Assembly: GCF_029846715.1 (NCBI RefSeq)
Contig: NZ_JARVWW010000020.1
Span: forward strand, 1-64,000
Source: Bradyrhizobium nivariense
Lineage (GTDB): Bacteria; Pseudomonadota; Alphaproteobacteria; Rhizobiales; Xanthobacteraceae
DNA length: 64,000 nt
Direction: 5' to 3'
Of this stretch, positions 32,468 to 40,948 are shown in pieces. Below the pieces are notes generated by a model that had not been told where the DNA came from, searched no databases, and worked only from the letters and a program-made list of their open reading frames with translations. How positions within the stretch are numbered: the first letter of the stretch is position 1; the number at the start of each line of letters is the position of its first letter. The position numbers and the translations under genes were made by a program.

Positions 32468-32851
32468 TCGTCGAGAAGACGCGCCGGAACGCCTCCTTAT
32501 CGTTGAGCCACCCTGTCAGAGCGACCTTAAACGAGTGCTAAGGCGATGCAGCCCGCCGCCGGACACCGTGTCATCGTGGAGACTTTTAAGCGATTTGACG
32601 ACGTCATCGGCGAGGATGGTGAACACAGGGTTTCACCGTAATCCGCATGGTTTCGAAATGGTGGATGCGCGTGCCGGCAGAATTACGGGCACGGGCGTCA
32701 ATCGAAAATTTACGAGACCGTCGTTTGCGAAGATTTTCGCGTAAATTTTCCGCGAATTAAGCTCAAGGCAATCACTTGCGATTTATCGAGAGTTGCTAGG
32801 TCCGACATCCGCGGAGATCGCCGCGGCGGGATCTAACATACAGGTCGCAAG
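32468..32851. other. Intergenic between divergent genes, no gene seen
   Basis: About 380 bases, clearly richer in A and T than its surroundings toward 32690-32790. No coding frame is convincing. It should hold the promoters of the sensor kinase and of the DUF5330 gene. No repeat or hairpin stood out. Confidence 0.4.
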
Positions 32852-33277
32852 ATGCGCTTTCTGCTTCGCATCATATTCTGGCTCGGGCTGGTGCTGGTGC
32901 TCCTGCCGCGGGACAAGACGCCCGAATCGGACAAGCTGCCGCAGATCGGCGCCGCCGACGCGGTGCAGGCTGCGACAGCGGCCGTCTCCGACGTGACCCA
33001 GTTCTGCAAGCGCCAGCCCGCGGCCTGCGAGGTCGGCGGACAGGCCGCGACCATCATCGGCCAGCGCGCGCAAGACGGCGCGCGCAAGATCTACCAGATC
33101 ATCAACGACAAGAAAGAGCAGCTCGAGAAGACCGACAAGAAGGCGCCCGACCACACCGGCTCGATCGCGCTGGCCGGCGAAGGCGATACCGCTTCGAGCG
33201 AGGCACCGCGCGACACCCTGTCCCAGGGCGACCTCGCACTGGAATGGCGCGGCCCGGCGCCTGCGCCAGCGAATTAG
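32852..33277 (+). CDS. DUF5330 domain protein, membrane-anchored
   Basis: A 141-residue protein with an N-terminal hydrophobic anchor (MRFLLRIIFWLGLVLVLLPRD), then the DUF5330 core ADAVQAATAAVSDVTQFCKRQPAACEVGGQ, with two cysteines that probably form a disulfide in the periplasm. The C-terminal third is low complexity and charged. It is a family of unknown function in Rhizobiales. It precedes sufE by 67 bases on the same strand; a common promoter is possible but not needed. Confidence 0.8.
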   Translation: MRFLLRIIFWLGLVLVLLPRDKTPESDKLPQIGAADAVQAATAAVSDVTQFCKRQPAACEVGGQAATIIGQRAQDGARKIYQIINDKKEQLEKTDKKAPDHTGSIALAGEGDTASSEAPRDTLSQGDLALEWRGPAPAPAN

Positions 33278-33344
33278 CCCCCAAACCCTATCGATTTCAC
33301 GCGCTTGCGTACCTATATTGGCCTGAACGGGAACACGGGCCAGC

Positions 33345-33773
33345 ATGACGACGATCGACGAAATCAGGGACAATTTCGAGATTCTGGACGAGTGGGACGA
33401 CCGCTACCGGTACGTCATCGAACTCGGCCGCACCCTGGAACCGATGTCCGAGGCCGAGCACTCCGTCGCCAACAAGGTGAATGGCTGCGTCAGCCAGGTC
33501 TGGCTCGCCAAGCATGTCGACCGCGATAACGGCGTACCGATCCTGAAATATCTCGGCGACAGCGACGCGCATATCGTGCGCGGCCTGGTCGCGATCGTGC
33601 TGTCGCTTTACTCGGGCCGCACGCCGCAGGAGATTCTTGCGACCGACGCCATTGCCGTATTCGACGAGTTCGGCTTTCGCGATCATCTGACGCCGCAGCG
33701 TTCCAACGGCCTGCGCTCGATGGTCGAGCGTATCAAGACCGACGCGAAAGAGGCGCTCGCGGAAGCGTCCTGA
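33345..33773 (+). CDS. sufE: Cysteine desulfuration protein SufE
   Basis: A 142-residue SufE protein, near the usual length. The active cysteine is Cys48 in ANKVNGCVSQVWL, which takes sulfur from the SufS cysteine desulfurase and passes it to the SufBCD scaffold for Fe-S cluster assembly. Other conserved parts are EIRDNFEILDEWDDRYRYVIELG at the start and GLRSMVERIKTDA at the end. The remaining suf genes are not in this window. The stop codon overlaps the first bases of an intergenic palindromic repeat. Confidence 0.93.
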   Translation: MTTIDEIRDNFEILDEWDDRYRYVIELGRTLEPMSEAEHSVANKVNGCVSQVWLAKHVDRDNGVPILKYLGDSDAHIVRGLVAIVLSLYSGRTPQEILATDAIAVFDEFGFRDHLTPQRSNGLRSMVERIKTDAKEALAEAS

Positions 33774-33882
33774 GGACCCTCATGGTGAGGAGCGCGGAAC
33801 GCGCGTCTCGAACCATGAAAGCCCCGCTCTCGCCCGCGACCATCCTTCGAGACGCCCGCTTTGCGGGCTCCTCAGGATGAGG
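33769..33882. repeat. Intergenic palindromic repeat (CCTGAGGA / TCCTCAGG ends)
   Basis: A 114-bp element. The right part contains CGCCCGCTTTGCGGGC and ends CTCCTCAGGATGAGG, and the left part mirrors it with TCCTGAGGACCCTCATGGTGAGG. This element type is frequent in Bradyrhizobium and Rhodopseudomonas genomes. It separates the convergent sufE and mucR-like genes. Confidence 0.75.
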
Positions 33883-33909
33883 GCCGAGTGCACTGATGTA
33901 GCAGCGGCT

Positions 33910-34326
33910 CTACTTCCGCTTCCGCTGCTGCTGCCCCAGTCCCATCTGCTTCGCAAGCTGCGAGCGCGCCACCGCATAGTTCGGCGCGACCATGGGATAG
34001 TCGGCCGGCAGGCCCCATTTCTCGCGATATTGCTCTGGCGTCATATTGTACTGCGTGCGCAGATGGCGCTTCAGCGACTTGAAGCGCTTGCCGTCTTCCA
34101 GACAGACCAGATAATCCGGCGCGATCGACTTCTTCAGCGAGACCGCCGGCTTCGCCGGCTCGAGCGGCGCCGTCTCGTTGCGACCTGACGAAACGCGCAC
34201 CAGGGCGCCATGCACCTGGCTGATCAGGTTCGGAATCTCAGCCGCGGGCGTCGGATTGTTGCTGAGATAGGCCGACACGATGCTCGCCGTCAGCTCAATG
34301 AAATTCTTAGCCCCGGCATCCGACAT
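33910..34326 (-). CDS. MucR/Ros-family transcriptional regulator
   Basis: A 138-residue regulator of the Ros/MucR type. The N-terminal half (FIELTASIVSAYLSNNP, IPNLISQVHGAL) is the oligomerisation part. The zinc-finger-like segment begins DYLVCLEDGKRFKSLKRHL and continues TQYNMTPEQYREKWGL. Cys75, Asp78 and His88 fit zinc ligands; the place of the second His in Ros is taken by Gln92. MucR proteins are heterochromatin-like silencers that bind AT-rich DNA and control exopolysaccharide, motility and host genes in rhizobia. It is monocistronic, with a roughly 170-base upstream gap. Confidence 0.88.
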   Translation of the reverse strand: MSDAGAKNFIELTASIVSAYLSNNPTPAAEIPNLISQVHGALVRVSSGRNETAPLEPAKPAVSLKKSIAPDYLVCLEDGKRFKSLKRHLRTQYNMTPEQYREKWGLPADYPMVAPNYAVARSQLAKQMGLGQQQRKRK

Positions 34327-34500
34327 CGGCCCGACCTTTCTCTATCTTGCGTCTCACGGGATTGACGACGACGAAGTATTCCGTGTCAACAATACGTTCG
34401 ACTGAAATGGGACGACTGACGAGTTTGGGTTGATTTACTGACCAAGCGACAAGAACGGCTGCGCTATACTTGCCTGCGCCGGGACTTGAACGCGGCGGTC

Positions 34501-35355
34501 TCAGGACCGCTGGTCGAGATGGGCGCGGAGCTCGTCGATCGAGGCAAAGCGCATCATGCCCTCCGGCATCTGCGCTTCGATCGAGCCGTCGGAATAGAGC
34601 GAATAGGCCATGCCGTCGACGATGCCGGATTTGAGCACGGTCACGGGCGCCTGCTCGGCCGCTGGCGCCGGCTCGGGTGCAGGCGGCGGAGCAGCCTCCG
34701 AGAAGGTCGACGGCGAGCGCGGCGGCGGGCGCCGCGAGGCGGCCGGCGGCTCCGGAGGCCTCATACGGTCCGGCTTCGGCCAGGCGTCATCAAAGCTCGC
34801 AGGCGGAATGTCCGGTACGTCAGGCGCTGCCGACGGCTCCGCATGCGGCAGCGGCGGCAAGCCCTCCCCGGTCTTCGCCTCCGCGCGCTCGCGCTCCTTG
34901 CGGGAGGTCGAGGCGAACATCAGGTTGCGCCGGCGCGGCGGTTCCGCAGCCTCAGGCGGGGTCGGAACTTCCGGCTCCGGCTCGAGGCGCGGACGCTCGC
35001 GCGCGGCCGCTTCGTTCTGCCACGGCGGCGGGCCTGCGGCCGGCGGTGGCGACGTCGGCTCGATCCTCGCTGCGCCCGCCGGCTCGGGCGTTCCCGGCAT
35101 CCCGAGGCCCGGCAGCACGGGCCTGACCCGAACCTCGGACGGCGCGGCCGAACCAGCCAGCCGGCGCGCGATGCCCTTGAGTTCCCCGACCACGACGTAG
35201 AGGCCGGCCAGTAACATTCCGGAGCAGACGCCGATCGTGCCGGAGATTATGAGGGTGCTGCCGAGACTGAACTCCCTGACGGTGAAGCCAAACAGGATCG
35301 CAAGGAGGCCCGCCAGAACGGCGAAAATCCCAGCGATCAACAATGCCAACGTCAT
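34501..35355 (-). CDS. Membrane protein with Pro-rich linker, function unknown
   Basis: A 284-residue protein. I prefer the ATG at 35355 (MTLALLIAGIF) to the one at 35391. Two membrane helices lie at residues 1-25 and 35-58 (TLIISGTIGVCSGMLLAGLYV). A long low-complexity region rich in Pro, Glu and Ala follows, residues 70-230. The end is a small conserved unit, VLKSGIVDGMAYSLYSDGSIEAQM then MMRFASIDELRAHL. That end looks like a folded module also found on other rhizobial membrane proteins. I cannot name the family. Confidence 0.7.
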   Translation of the reverse strand: MTLALLIAGIFAVLAGLLAILFGFTVREFSLGSTLIISGTIGVCSGMLLAGLYVVVGELKGIARRLAGSAAPSEVRVRPVLPGLGMPGTPEPAGAARIEPTSPPPAAGPPPWQNEAAARERPRLEPEPEVPTPPEAAEPPRRRNLMFASTSRKERERAEAKTGEGLPPLPHAEPSAAPDVPDIPPASFDDAWPKPDRMRPPEPPAASRRPPPRSPSTFSEAAPPPAPEPAPAAEQAPVTVLKSGIVDGMAYSLYSDGSIEAQMPEGMMRFASIDELRAHLDQRS

Positions 35356-35668
35356 CGAACTCACCCCCGGCCGCGCAGCCATACGCGACACCCGTCACGC
35401 CACGATACCGTCATACCGTGTTACACGCCAACGTCGAATTGCAGCCTGCGTTCCTAAAGGGAAGGAAATCAGGGACTTATTCACATTCCCTTCAGCTACG
35501 GCTCGTTACTTCTAGGCTACTCCCAAGCTGGCAGGATTTGCTGCGTCGCATCAGGAATTTAGCCATAATGCCCAATTACTTGGTAATGGAACTGCGCTAT
35601 AGGGATTCCGGGGAACAGGCCCGCGCGCGCCGGCAGGGCCAAGAGGGGATTCCGGGTCACCAATAGCC

Positions 35669-37318
35669 ATGACATCCATCACGACTTCGGCGATCGACAC
35701 GCCTCTGCGGCGCTCGGTTGAACGGACTTGCGACGATCTCGCCATGCTGGTGCTGGCTGCGGTCGCGGTCATTGCAGGCTTGACCTTCCGCGACTACGGG
35801 CTCGGCTGGGACGACTACACCCACGCTGAATATGCCGACCTGTTGCTGCGCATGTTCGGTTCCGGTTTCAAGGACACCGCGGCACTCTCCTTCGCCAACC
35901 TCTATATGTATGGCGGCGGCTTCGACATGGTCGCGGCCCTCCTGCACAAGGTGATTCCGCTCGAGCTGTTCGAGACGCGCCGTCTGGTCGGCGCCGTCGT
36001 CGGCGTGATCGGACTTGCGGTGACGTGGCGGCTCGGTCGCCGTATCGGTGGACCCCTTGCGGGACTTGCCTCGCTGCTGCTGCTCGCGCTCTGCCCGATC
36101 TTCTACGGCCACATGTTCATGAATCCGAAGGATGCGCCCTTCGCGGTGGCCATGATCATCCTGATGCTGGGCCTCGTCCGCCTCGCCGAGGAATATCCGC
36201 AGCCTTCGCCGCGCACGATCCTCATCGTCGGCCTTGGCGCCGGCCTCTCGCTCGGCACCCGCATCCTCGGCGGCCTTGCCCTGGTCTACGCCGTGATCGG
36301 CTTCATGCCGCTGTTCCTGGAGGAGCTGCGCAGCGAGGGCCTGCGCGAATCGATCCGCCGCTTCGCTCATGTCGTCTATCTGCTGCTGCCTGGTCTCGTG
36401 CTCGGCTACCTCGTGATGGGGCTGATCTGGCCGTGGTCGATCATGGAACCCGGCAATCCCTTCGAGGCGCTGACCTACTTCTCGCACTTCTTCGAGAAGC
36501 CCTGGAAGGAGATGTTCGACGGCGCGATCGTGTCCGTGCCCGACATGCCCTGGTCCTATCTGCCGACGCTGTTCGCGCTTCAATTGTCCGAGGTGATGCT
36601 GGTGCTGACGTTCGGCGCCGTGATTGGCACCTTCGCCATGCTGCCGCGCCGCGAGGTTCCGGCCCGGCGCAAGACCATCTTGCTGATGCTCACGCTCGCC
36701 GCGACGCTGCCGCTCGCGATCGCGATGGTGAAGCGGCCGGCACTCTACAACGGCATCCGCCACTTCGTCTTCGTGATCCCGCCGATGGCGGTGCTCGGCG
36801 GCGTTGCCTTTGCCCGGTTGATGGAGCGCCTGCGCGCCAATCACCGCACCTGGCAGCCGGTCGTGCTCGCCACCTTCTGTTTTGGCCTGGCGCTCTCGCT
36901 CGCCGAGATGATCCGGCTGCATCCCTATCAATACACCCACTTCAACCACATCGCCGGCACCGTGCGCGGCGCCGACGACCGCTTCATGCTGGATTATTGG
37001 GGCCTGGCGCTCAAGCAGGCCTCGGACGAATTGCGCGAGCAGCTCGTCGAACGCCAGGAAGTGCCGCCGCGCAACCGCAAATGGAAGGTCGCCGTGTGCG
37101 GTCCGCAGCGCCCCGCCCAGGTCGCGCTCGGTCCCGACTTCACCATCGGCTGGGATTCCAATGCCGCCGATTTCGCCATGACGCTCGGTGAGTTCTACTG
37201 CAAGGGCCTCACCGCGCCCGTGCTGGTCGAGATCAAGCGCGACGACGTGGTGTTCGCCCGCGTCTACGACATCCGCGGCAGCAGCATTTCCAGCCTGCTC
37301 TCGATCCCGGCGCCGTAA
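35669..37318 (+). CDS. Polytopic glycosyltransferase, GT39/ArnT-like
   Basis: A 549-residue inner-membrane protein with about 11-12 helices. It has the arrangement of GT-C enzymes of the ArnT/PMT group: first helix, then an acidic loop FRDYGLGWDDYTHAEYAD that carries the catalytic-type Asp residues, and a later MFMNPKDAPFAVAMI. The C-terminal soluble part (YTHFNHIAGTVRGADDRFMLDYWGLALKQ) is conserved in rhizobial relatives. It probably moves a sugar from a polyprenyl phosphate donor to an envelope acceptor on the periplasmic side. There is no operon partner; 276 bases with no other gene lie upstream. Confidence 0.75.
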   Translation: MTSITTSAIDTPLRRSVERTCDDLAMLVLAAVAVIAGLTFRDYGLGWDDYTHAEYADLLLRMFGSGFKDTAALSFANLYMYGGGFDMVAALLHKVIPLELFETRRLVGAVVGVIGLAVTWRLGRRIGGPLAGLASLLLLALCPIFYGHMFMNPKDAPFAVAMIILMLGLVRLAEEYPQPSPRTILIVGLGAGLSLGTRILGGLALVYAVIGFMPLFLEELRSEGLRESIRRFAHVVYLLLPGLVLGYLVMGLIWPWSIMEPGNPFEALTYFSHFFEKPWKEMFDGAIVSVPDMPWSYLPTLFALQLSEVMLVLTFGAVIGTFAMLPRREVPARRKTILLMLTLAATLPLAIAMVKRPALYNGIRHFVFVIPPMAVLGGVAFARLMERLRANHRTWQPVVLATFCFGLALSLAEMIRLHPYQYTHFNHIAGTVRGADDRFMLDYWGLALKQASDELREQLVERQEVPPRNRKWKVAVCGPQRPAQVALGPDFTIGWDSNAADFAMTLGEFYCKGLTAPVLVEIKRDDVVFARVYDIRGSSISSLLSIPAP

Positions 37319-37430
37319 TAATTTTCTCCATGCGGACAACGCTTGACTGCCGCGCTTTCAGCGCCTTGCCGCCGGCCATCACCGAGACTACGCTCCCTCC
37401 CCGCAACAACGATGTTCGGAGAGATCAACC

Positions 37431-38210
37431 ATGTCGCCAGCGGAAGCGCGCCTGAAGGAAGTGCCGTCGAACATGACGGAGGCTGAGTGGCAGCAGCGGG
37501 TCAATCTCGCCGCCTGCTATCGGCTCGTCTCGCTCTACGGCTGGGACGACCTGGTCGACACCCACATCTCCGCGCGCGTGCCCGGCCCCGACCATCATTT
37601 CCTCATCAACCCCTACGGGCTGATGTTCGACGAGATTACGGCGTCGAGCCTCGTCAAGGTCGATCTGCACGGCAACCAGCTCTCCGAGAGCGAGTACAGC
37701 ATCAACCCGGCCGGCTTCACCATCCATTCGGCGATCCACGAGGTGCGCGAGGACGCGATCTGCGTGCTGCACCTCCACACCCTCGACGGCACCGCGGTGT
37801 CGAGCAGCGCCGAAGGCCTGCTGCCGCTGAACCAGACCGCGCAACTCGTCACCCACGACCTCGCCTATCACGACTATGAAGGCATCGCGCTCGACCACGA
37901 CGAGCGGCCGCGCCTTCAGAAGGACCTCGGCGACCATAACCACATGTTGCTGCGCAACCACGGCACGATGACGGTCGGCCGCTCGGTCGCCTCGGCCTTC
38001 GAGCGCATGTATCACCTCGAGCGGGCCTGCTCGATGCAGGTGCGCACGCGCGCGCTGGGCACGCCGGTCTATCCGGTCGACGACGTCGCGATCGACAAGA
38101 ACACCGAGCTGCTCGCCAACCGCGACCGTGCCGAGCTGCGCGCCACCAACCTGGTGTGGCCGCCGCTGCTGCGCAAGCTCGACCGCGAGCTGCCGGGCTA
38201 CCGGTCTTGA
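37431..38210 (+). CDS. Class II aldolase/adducin family protein
   Basis: A 259-residue protein of the class II aldolase/adducin fold. Zinc ligands are seen as His114 and His116 (CVLHLHTLDG) and His177 (LLRNHGTM). Further family signs are CYRLVSLYGWDDLVDTHISARV and the LINPYGLMFDEITASSLVKVD loop. Such enzymes cleave or decarboxylate phosphorylated sugars or related compounds, but this subgroup, common in Bradyrhizobium, lacks a defined substrate. A strong terminator follows 57 bases after the stop. No partner gene is adjacent. Confidence 0.82.
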   Translation: MSPAEARLKEVPSNMTEAEWQQRVNLAACYRLVSLYGWDDLVDTHISARVPGPDHHFLINPYGLMFDEITASSLVKVDLHGNQLSESEYSINPAGFTIHSAIHEVREDAICVLHLHTLDGTAVSSSAEGLLPLNQTAQLVTHDLAYHDYEGIALDHDERPRLQKDLGDHNHMLLRNHGTMTVGRSVASAFERMYHLERACSMQVRTRALGTPVYPVDDVAIDKNTELLANRDRAELRATNLVWPPLLRKLDRELPGYRS

Positions 38211-38267
38211 GATTTTCCGGATTTGGTGTAGGGTAGGCGTCAACACCCTCTGCACGTTTTAGAATCA

Positions 38268-38297
38268 AACGCCGCCCAATTCCGGGCGGCGTTTTTA
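38268..38297 (+). terminator. Rho-independent terminator after the aldolase-family gene
   Basis: Ten-base-pair stem AACGCCGCCC / GGGCGGCGTT with a six-base loop (AATTCC), followed by TTTATTT. This is the clearest plus-strand intrinsic terminator in the window. Confidence 0.9.
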
Positions 38298-38361
38298 TTT
38301 GCAATGACGTCGTCGCCCATGAACAAGGCTGGTCGCCCATGAACAAGGCTGCAAGCGTGGA

Positions 38362-38931
38362 TCAATTCCTCGTTCCTGTTAAGTCGAGATAGCGCATACA
38401 CTTGGTCTCCAGATCCGGACGCGCCGAATACCGGACCACGAACTCGTCCAACGGCGGATGGAAGTCCTTCAGAAACTTGAAGCTCGAAATTAGATAGTTT
38501 GTCTCGTAGGCAATTTTTCGCGGGTCGCGGAGGACGCTCTTATCCGTCCTGTCCCTTCTGAGGTCAGAGAACCCGCTTAGCCTTGAGATGTCGATGCTAT
38601 CCAATAGCTTCCGATACTTTGCATAAAATCTTGCATGCACAAAATTGTAGCAGTCTTGATTAAGGCGCCCCTCCGTGCGGAAATCCGGCGAACCTGGATC
38701 CGACCGTATTTTCCGACGGAAGCCGTCAAAAATCGAATTGAAGCCGGTTTCAATGCCGACGCTCGCTGCCACCATGTCCTGAATTTCTCGATCATGAGGT
38801 CGCGCCAACTCGTCAGCGGCTCCAGCAGCGGACGGCCAAGAACACGCGACCATCGAGGCGGCGAATAGCCAAGCGCGCCAAGCCCGATACAGCAGCGATC
38901 GACACCAAATTGTCCCGCTCCGCGCCACCAT
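38362..38931 (-). CDS. Hypothetical exported protein
   Basis: A 189-residue protein. The ATG at 38931 (MVARSGTIW) has GGAG 5 bases upstream, which decides it over the ATG at 38949. A signal peptide with hydrophobic core AWLFAASMVACSW and cleavage near AAGAA (about residue 38) is likely. The mature part is charged, with GIETGFNSIFDGFRRKIRSD, NQDCYNFVHARFYAKYRKLLDSI and a C-terminal CMRYLDL. I do not recognise it. Base composition is lower in GC than its neighbours, so it may be acquired. It has no partner. Confidence 0.55.
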   Translation of the reverse strand: MVARSGTIWCRSLLYRAWRAWLFAASMVACSWPSAAGAADELARPHDREIQDMVAASVGIETGFNSIFDGFRRKIRSDPGSPDFRTEGRLNQDCYNFVHARFYAKYRKLLDSIDISRLSGFSDLRRDRTDKSVLRDPRKIAYETNYLISSFKFLKDFHPPLDEFVVRYSARPDLETKCMRYLDLTGTRN

Positions 38932-39017
38932 CCACTCTCCAATTCCCAATCGACGCGATTCACAGCGCAGCGCCCGGGCGCTGCATCAGCTTGAACTGCC
39001 GGGCCTGGGTTGCTTGG

Positions 39018-39395
39018 TCAGTCGCAGATGACAGCCGTTGCTTCTATCTCAACCCGTGCGGAGGCTGGCGTGAGCCCGCTGACCTGGACGAGCGTACTTG
39101 CAGGGCGGATCCGATCAAAGAACTCCGAATGGGCGCGGGCAATATGCAGAGTGTCCCCGATGTCAACCACATACACCACTGTGCGAACGACGTGTCGCAT
39201 GTCTGCTCCGATCTCGGCCAGCGCATCGGCTATGATTGCCAAGGCGGCATTGGCTTGCACATAGGCATCACCGCTCAGTTGCGGCTGGCGCGCCGTCGTA
39301 CCCGATACAAAGACTTGATTTCCCACGCGGACGGCTCGCGAGTACCCGTATGCGTCTTCAAAGGCGTAGCCGGACGAAATATTCTGCCTAGACAA
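39018..39395 (-). CDS. RidA-family (YjgF/YER057c) protein
   Basis: A 125-residue protein. I place the start at the TTG at 39395, because AGGAG lies 7-8 bases upstream and residues from there (SRQNISSGYAFEDAYGYSRAVRV) match the family start; longer frames add an untypical leader. Core motifs are NQVFVSGTTA, AALAIIADALAEIGADMRHVVRTVVYVVD and the C-terminal SARVEIEATAVI with the conserved Glu. RidA proteins hydrolyse reactive enamines or imines; the Arg that binds the substrate carboxylate seems to be VRTVVYV or shifted, so activity is uncertain. Confidence 0.8.
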   Translation of the reverse strand: MSRQNISSGYAFEDAYGYSRAVRVGNQVFVSGTTARQPQLSGDAYVQANAALAIIADALAEIGADMRHVVRTVVYVVDIGDTLHIARAHSEFFDRIRPASTLVQVSGLTPASARVEIEATAVICD

Positions 39396-39416
39396 GCGAC
39401 AGCTCCTGGCCCGCCG

Positions 39417-39476
39417 GGTGCCCAACATCATAGGGGGTCGTGGGCACAGCGCCTTGCACCTTTGCGCACCCTACGC
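39417..39476. repeat. Palindromic GGGTGCCCA / GCGCACCC element
   Basis: Interrupted inverted repeat with GTGGGCAC and GCGCACCC arms, of the same general type as the element at 57536. It lies between the RidA gene and the dipeptidase gene, both on the minus strand. Confidence 0.55.
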
Positions 39477-39488
39477 ATCGCCACGCGG

Positions 39489-40883
39489 TCACTTCACCTC
39501 CGCCAGCGCGGCGAGGATGCGGGCCCAGGAGCGGATGCCTTTCTGGAAGCTGCGGAGATCGTACTTCTCGTTCGGCGAGTGGATGTTGTCGTCGTCGAGG
39601 CCGAAGCCGACGAGCAGCGAGTCGAGCCCCAGCGTACGCTTGAAGTCGGCGACGATCGGGATCGAGGCGCCCGAGCCCATCAGCACGGTCTCCTTGCCCC
39701 ATTCCTCCGTCAGCGCAGTCTTGGCGGCGGCGAGCGGCTTCATGTTCCAGTCGAGCGCGATGGCGGGCCCGGCGGAATGGTCACCGAACTCGACCTTGCA
39801 GTCGCCGGGAATCCGCGCCGACACGTAATCGCGAAAAGCCTTGCGGATCTGCTGCGGGTCCTGCCCCTGGACCAAGCGGAACGAGACCTTTGCCGAGGCA
39901 TGCGACGGGATCACCGTCTTGGAGCCCTCGCCGATATAGCCGCCCCAGATGCCGTTGACGTCGCAGGTCGGACGTGTGGAAGCCTGCTCGACCAGGAGCC
40001 GGCCCTTCTCGCCGGCCGGGAGTGAGAGCCCGATGGGCTTGAGGAACGTGTCCGGCGTGAAGTCGAGCTTCTTCCACTGCGCGAGAATGTCCGGCGGCGT
40101 ATCCTTCACGCCGTCATAGAAGCCGGGAATGGTGATGCGGTTGTCGTCGTCGAACAGCCCGCCCAGAATCTTCGTCAGCACCCGGATCGGGTTCATCGCG
40201 CTGCCGCCGAACACGCCGGAATGCAGATCGCGATTGGAGGCGGTGATCTTCAGCTCTTCATAGAGCAGGCCCCGCAGCGAGGTCGTGATCGCCGGCGTGT
40301 CGCGGTCCCACATGCCGGTGTCGCAGACCAGCACGTAGTCCGCCCCAAACTCGGCCTTGTTGGCTTCGATGAACGGCACGAAATTTTTAGAGCCGACCTC
40401 CTCCTCGCCTTCGATCAGGAAAGTGACGTCGACCGGCAGCGAGCCCGTCACCTTCTTCCAGGCGCGGCAGGCCTCGACGAAGGTCATGACCTGGCCCTTA
40501 TCGTCTTCGGCGCCGCGCGCGACGATGATCTTGCGGCCGTCGGCATGGTCGGTGACAACAGGCTCGAACGGCGGACGGTGCCAGAGATCGAGCGGATCGA
40601 CCGGCTGCACGTCGTAGTGACCGTAGAACAGCACATGCGGCCGTCCGCCCGCGACACTCTTGCCGACGACGGCGGGATGGCCGGCGGTCGGCCTCACTTC
40701 CGTCGCAACGCCGAGGCTCGCGATGTCCTTGGCAAGATGCTCGGCCGCCGCCTTGCAATCGGCCGCGAAGGCCGGATCGGCGGAGATCGACTTGATCCGC
40801 AACAGCGAGAACAGACGCTCCAGGCTGTTGTCAAAATCCTTGTCGATGTGGTCGAGCACGGATTGAAGCTGCGCATTGGCCAT
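39489..40883 (-). CDS. M20-family dipeptidase
   Basis: A 464-residue cytosolic metallopeptidase of the M20 family. The catalytic centre has His89 and Asp91 (FYGHYDVQPVDP), Asp127/128 (ARGAEDDKGQ) and Glu159-161 (LIEGEEEVGS). The lid domain covers about residues 205-370 (SNRDLHSGVFGG, IPSHASAKVSFRLV). It should cleave dipeptides or related amides using two zinc ions. Length is normal for the family. It is followed by the repeat at 39417. Its start is 65 bases from the stop of the GT87 gene. Confidence 0.9.
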   Translation of the reverse strand: MANAQLQSVLDHIDKDFDNSLERLFSLLRIKSISADPAFAADCKAAAEHLAKDIASLGVATEVRPTAGHPAVVGKSVAGGRPHVLFYGHYDVQPVDPLDLWHRPPFEPVVTDHADGRKIIVARGAEDDKGQVMTFVEACRAWKKVTGSLPVDVTFLIEGEEEVGSKNFVPFIEANKAEFGADYVLVCDTGMWDRDTPAITTSLRGLLYEELKITASNRDLHSGVFGGSAMNPIRVLTKILGGLFDDDNRITIPGFYDGVKDTPPDILAQWKKLDFTPDTFLKPIGLSLPAGEKGRLLVEQASTRPTCDVNGIWGGYIGEGSKTVIPSHASAKVSFRLVQGQDPQQIRKAFRDYVSARIPGDCKVEFGDHSAGPAIALDWNMKPLAAAKTALTEEWGKETVLMGSGASIPIVADFKRTLGLDSLLVGFGLDDDNIHSPNEKYDLRSFQKGIRSWARILAALAEVK

Positions 40884-40948
40884 GGTCGTATTTCCTGCGT
40901 TCGAGTCCCAAGACGTCGGGGCTCAAGATGTCTTTTCAAGAAGTCTTC

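Noticed and set aside
32468..32851. Frame of 105 codons at 32427-32744
   Set aside because: Overlaps the kinase 5' end, has no ribosome site and an untypical amino-acid pattern.
34440..34500. Sequence GCGCCGGGACTTGAACGCG, which resembles the T-arm of a tRNA on the minus strand
   Set aside because: No acceptor, D-arm or anticodon arm can be folded around it, and it abuts the end of a protein gene. A tRNA fragment cannot be excluded but is not supported.
35657..37339. 560-codon minus-strand frame opposite the GT39-like gene
   Set aside because: Low-complexity Arg/His/Glu composition and no start signal; the plus-strand frame has clear helices and motifs.
38577..38963. Alternative 128-codon minus-strand frame overlapping the hypothetical exported protein
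   Set aside because: No signal peptide or ribosome site of comparable quality; the other frame has both.
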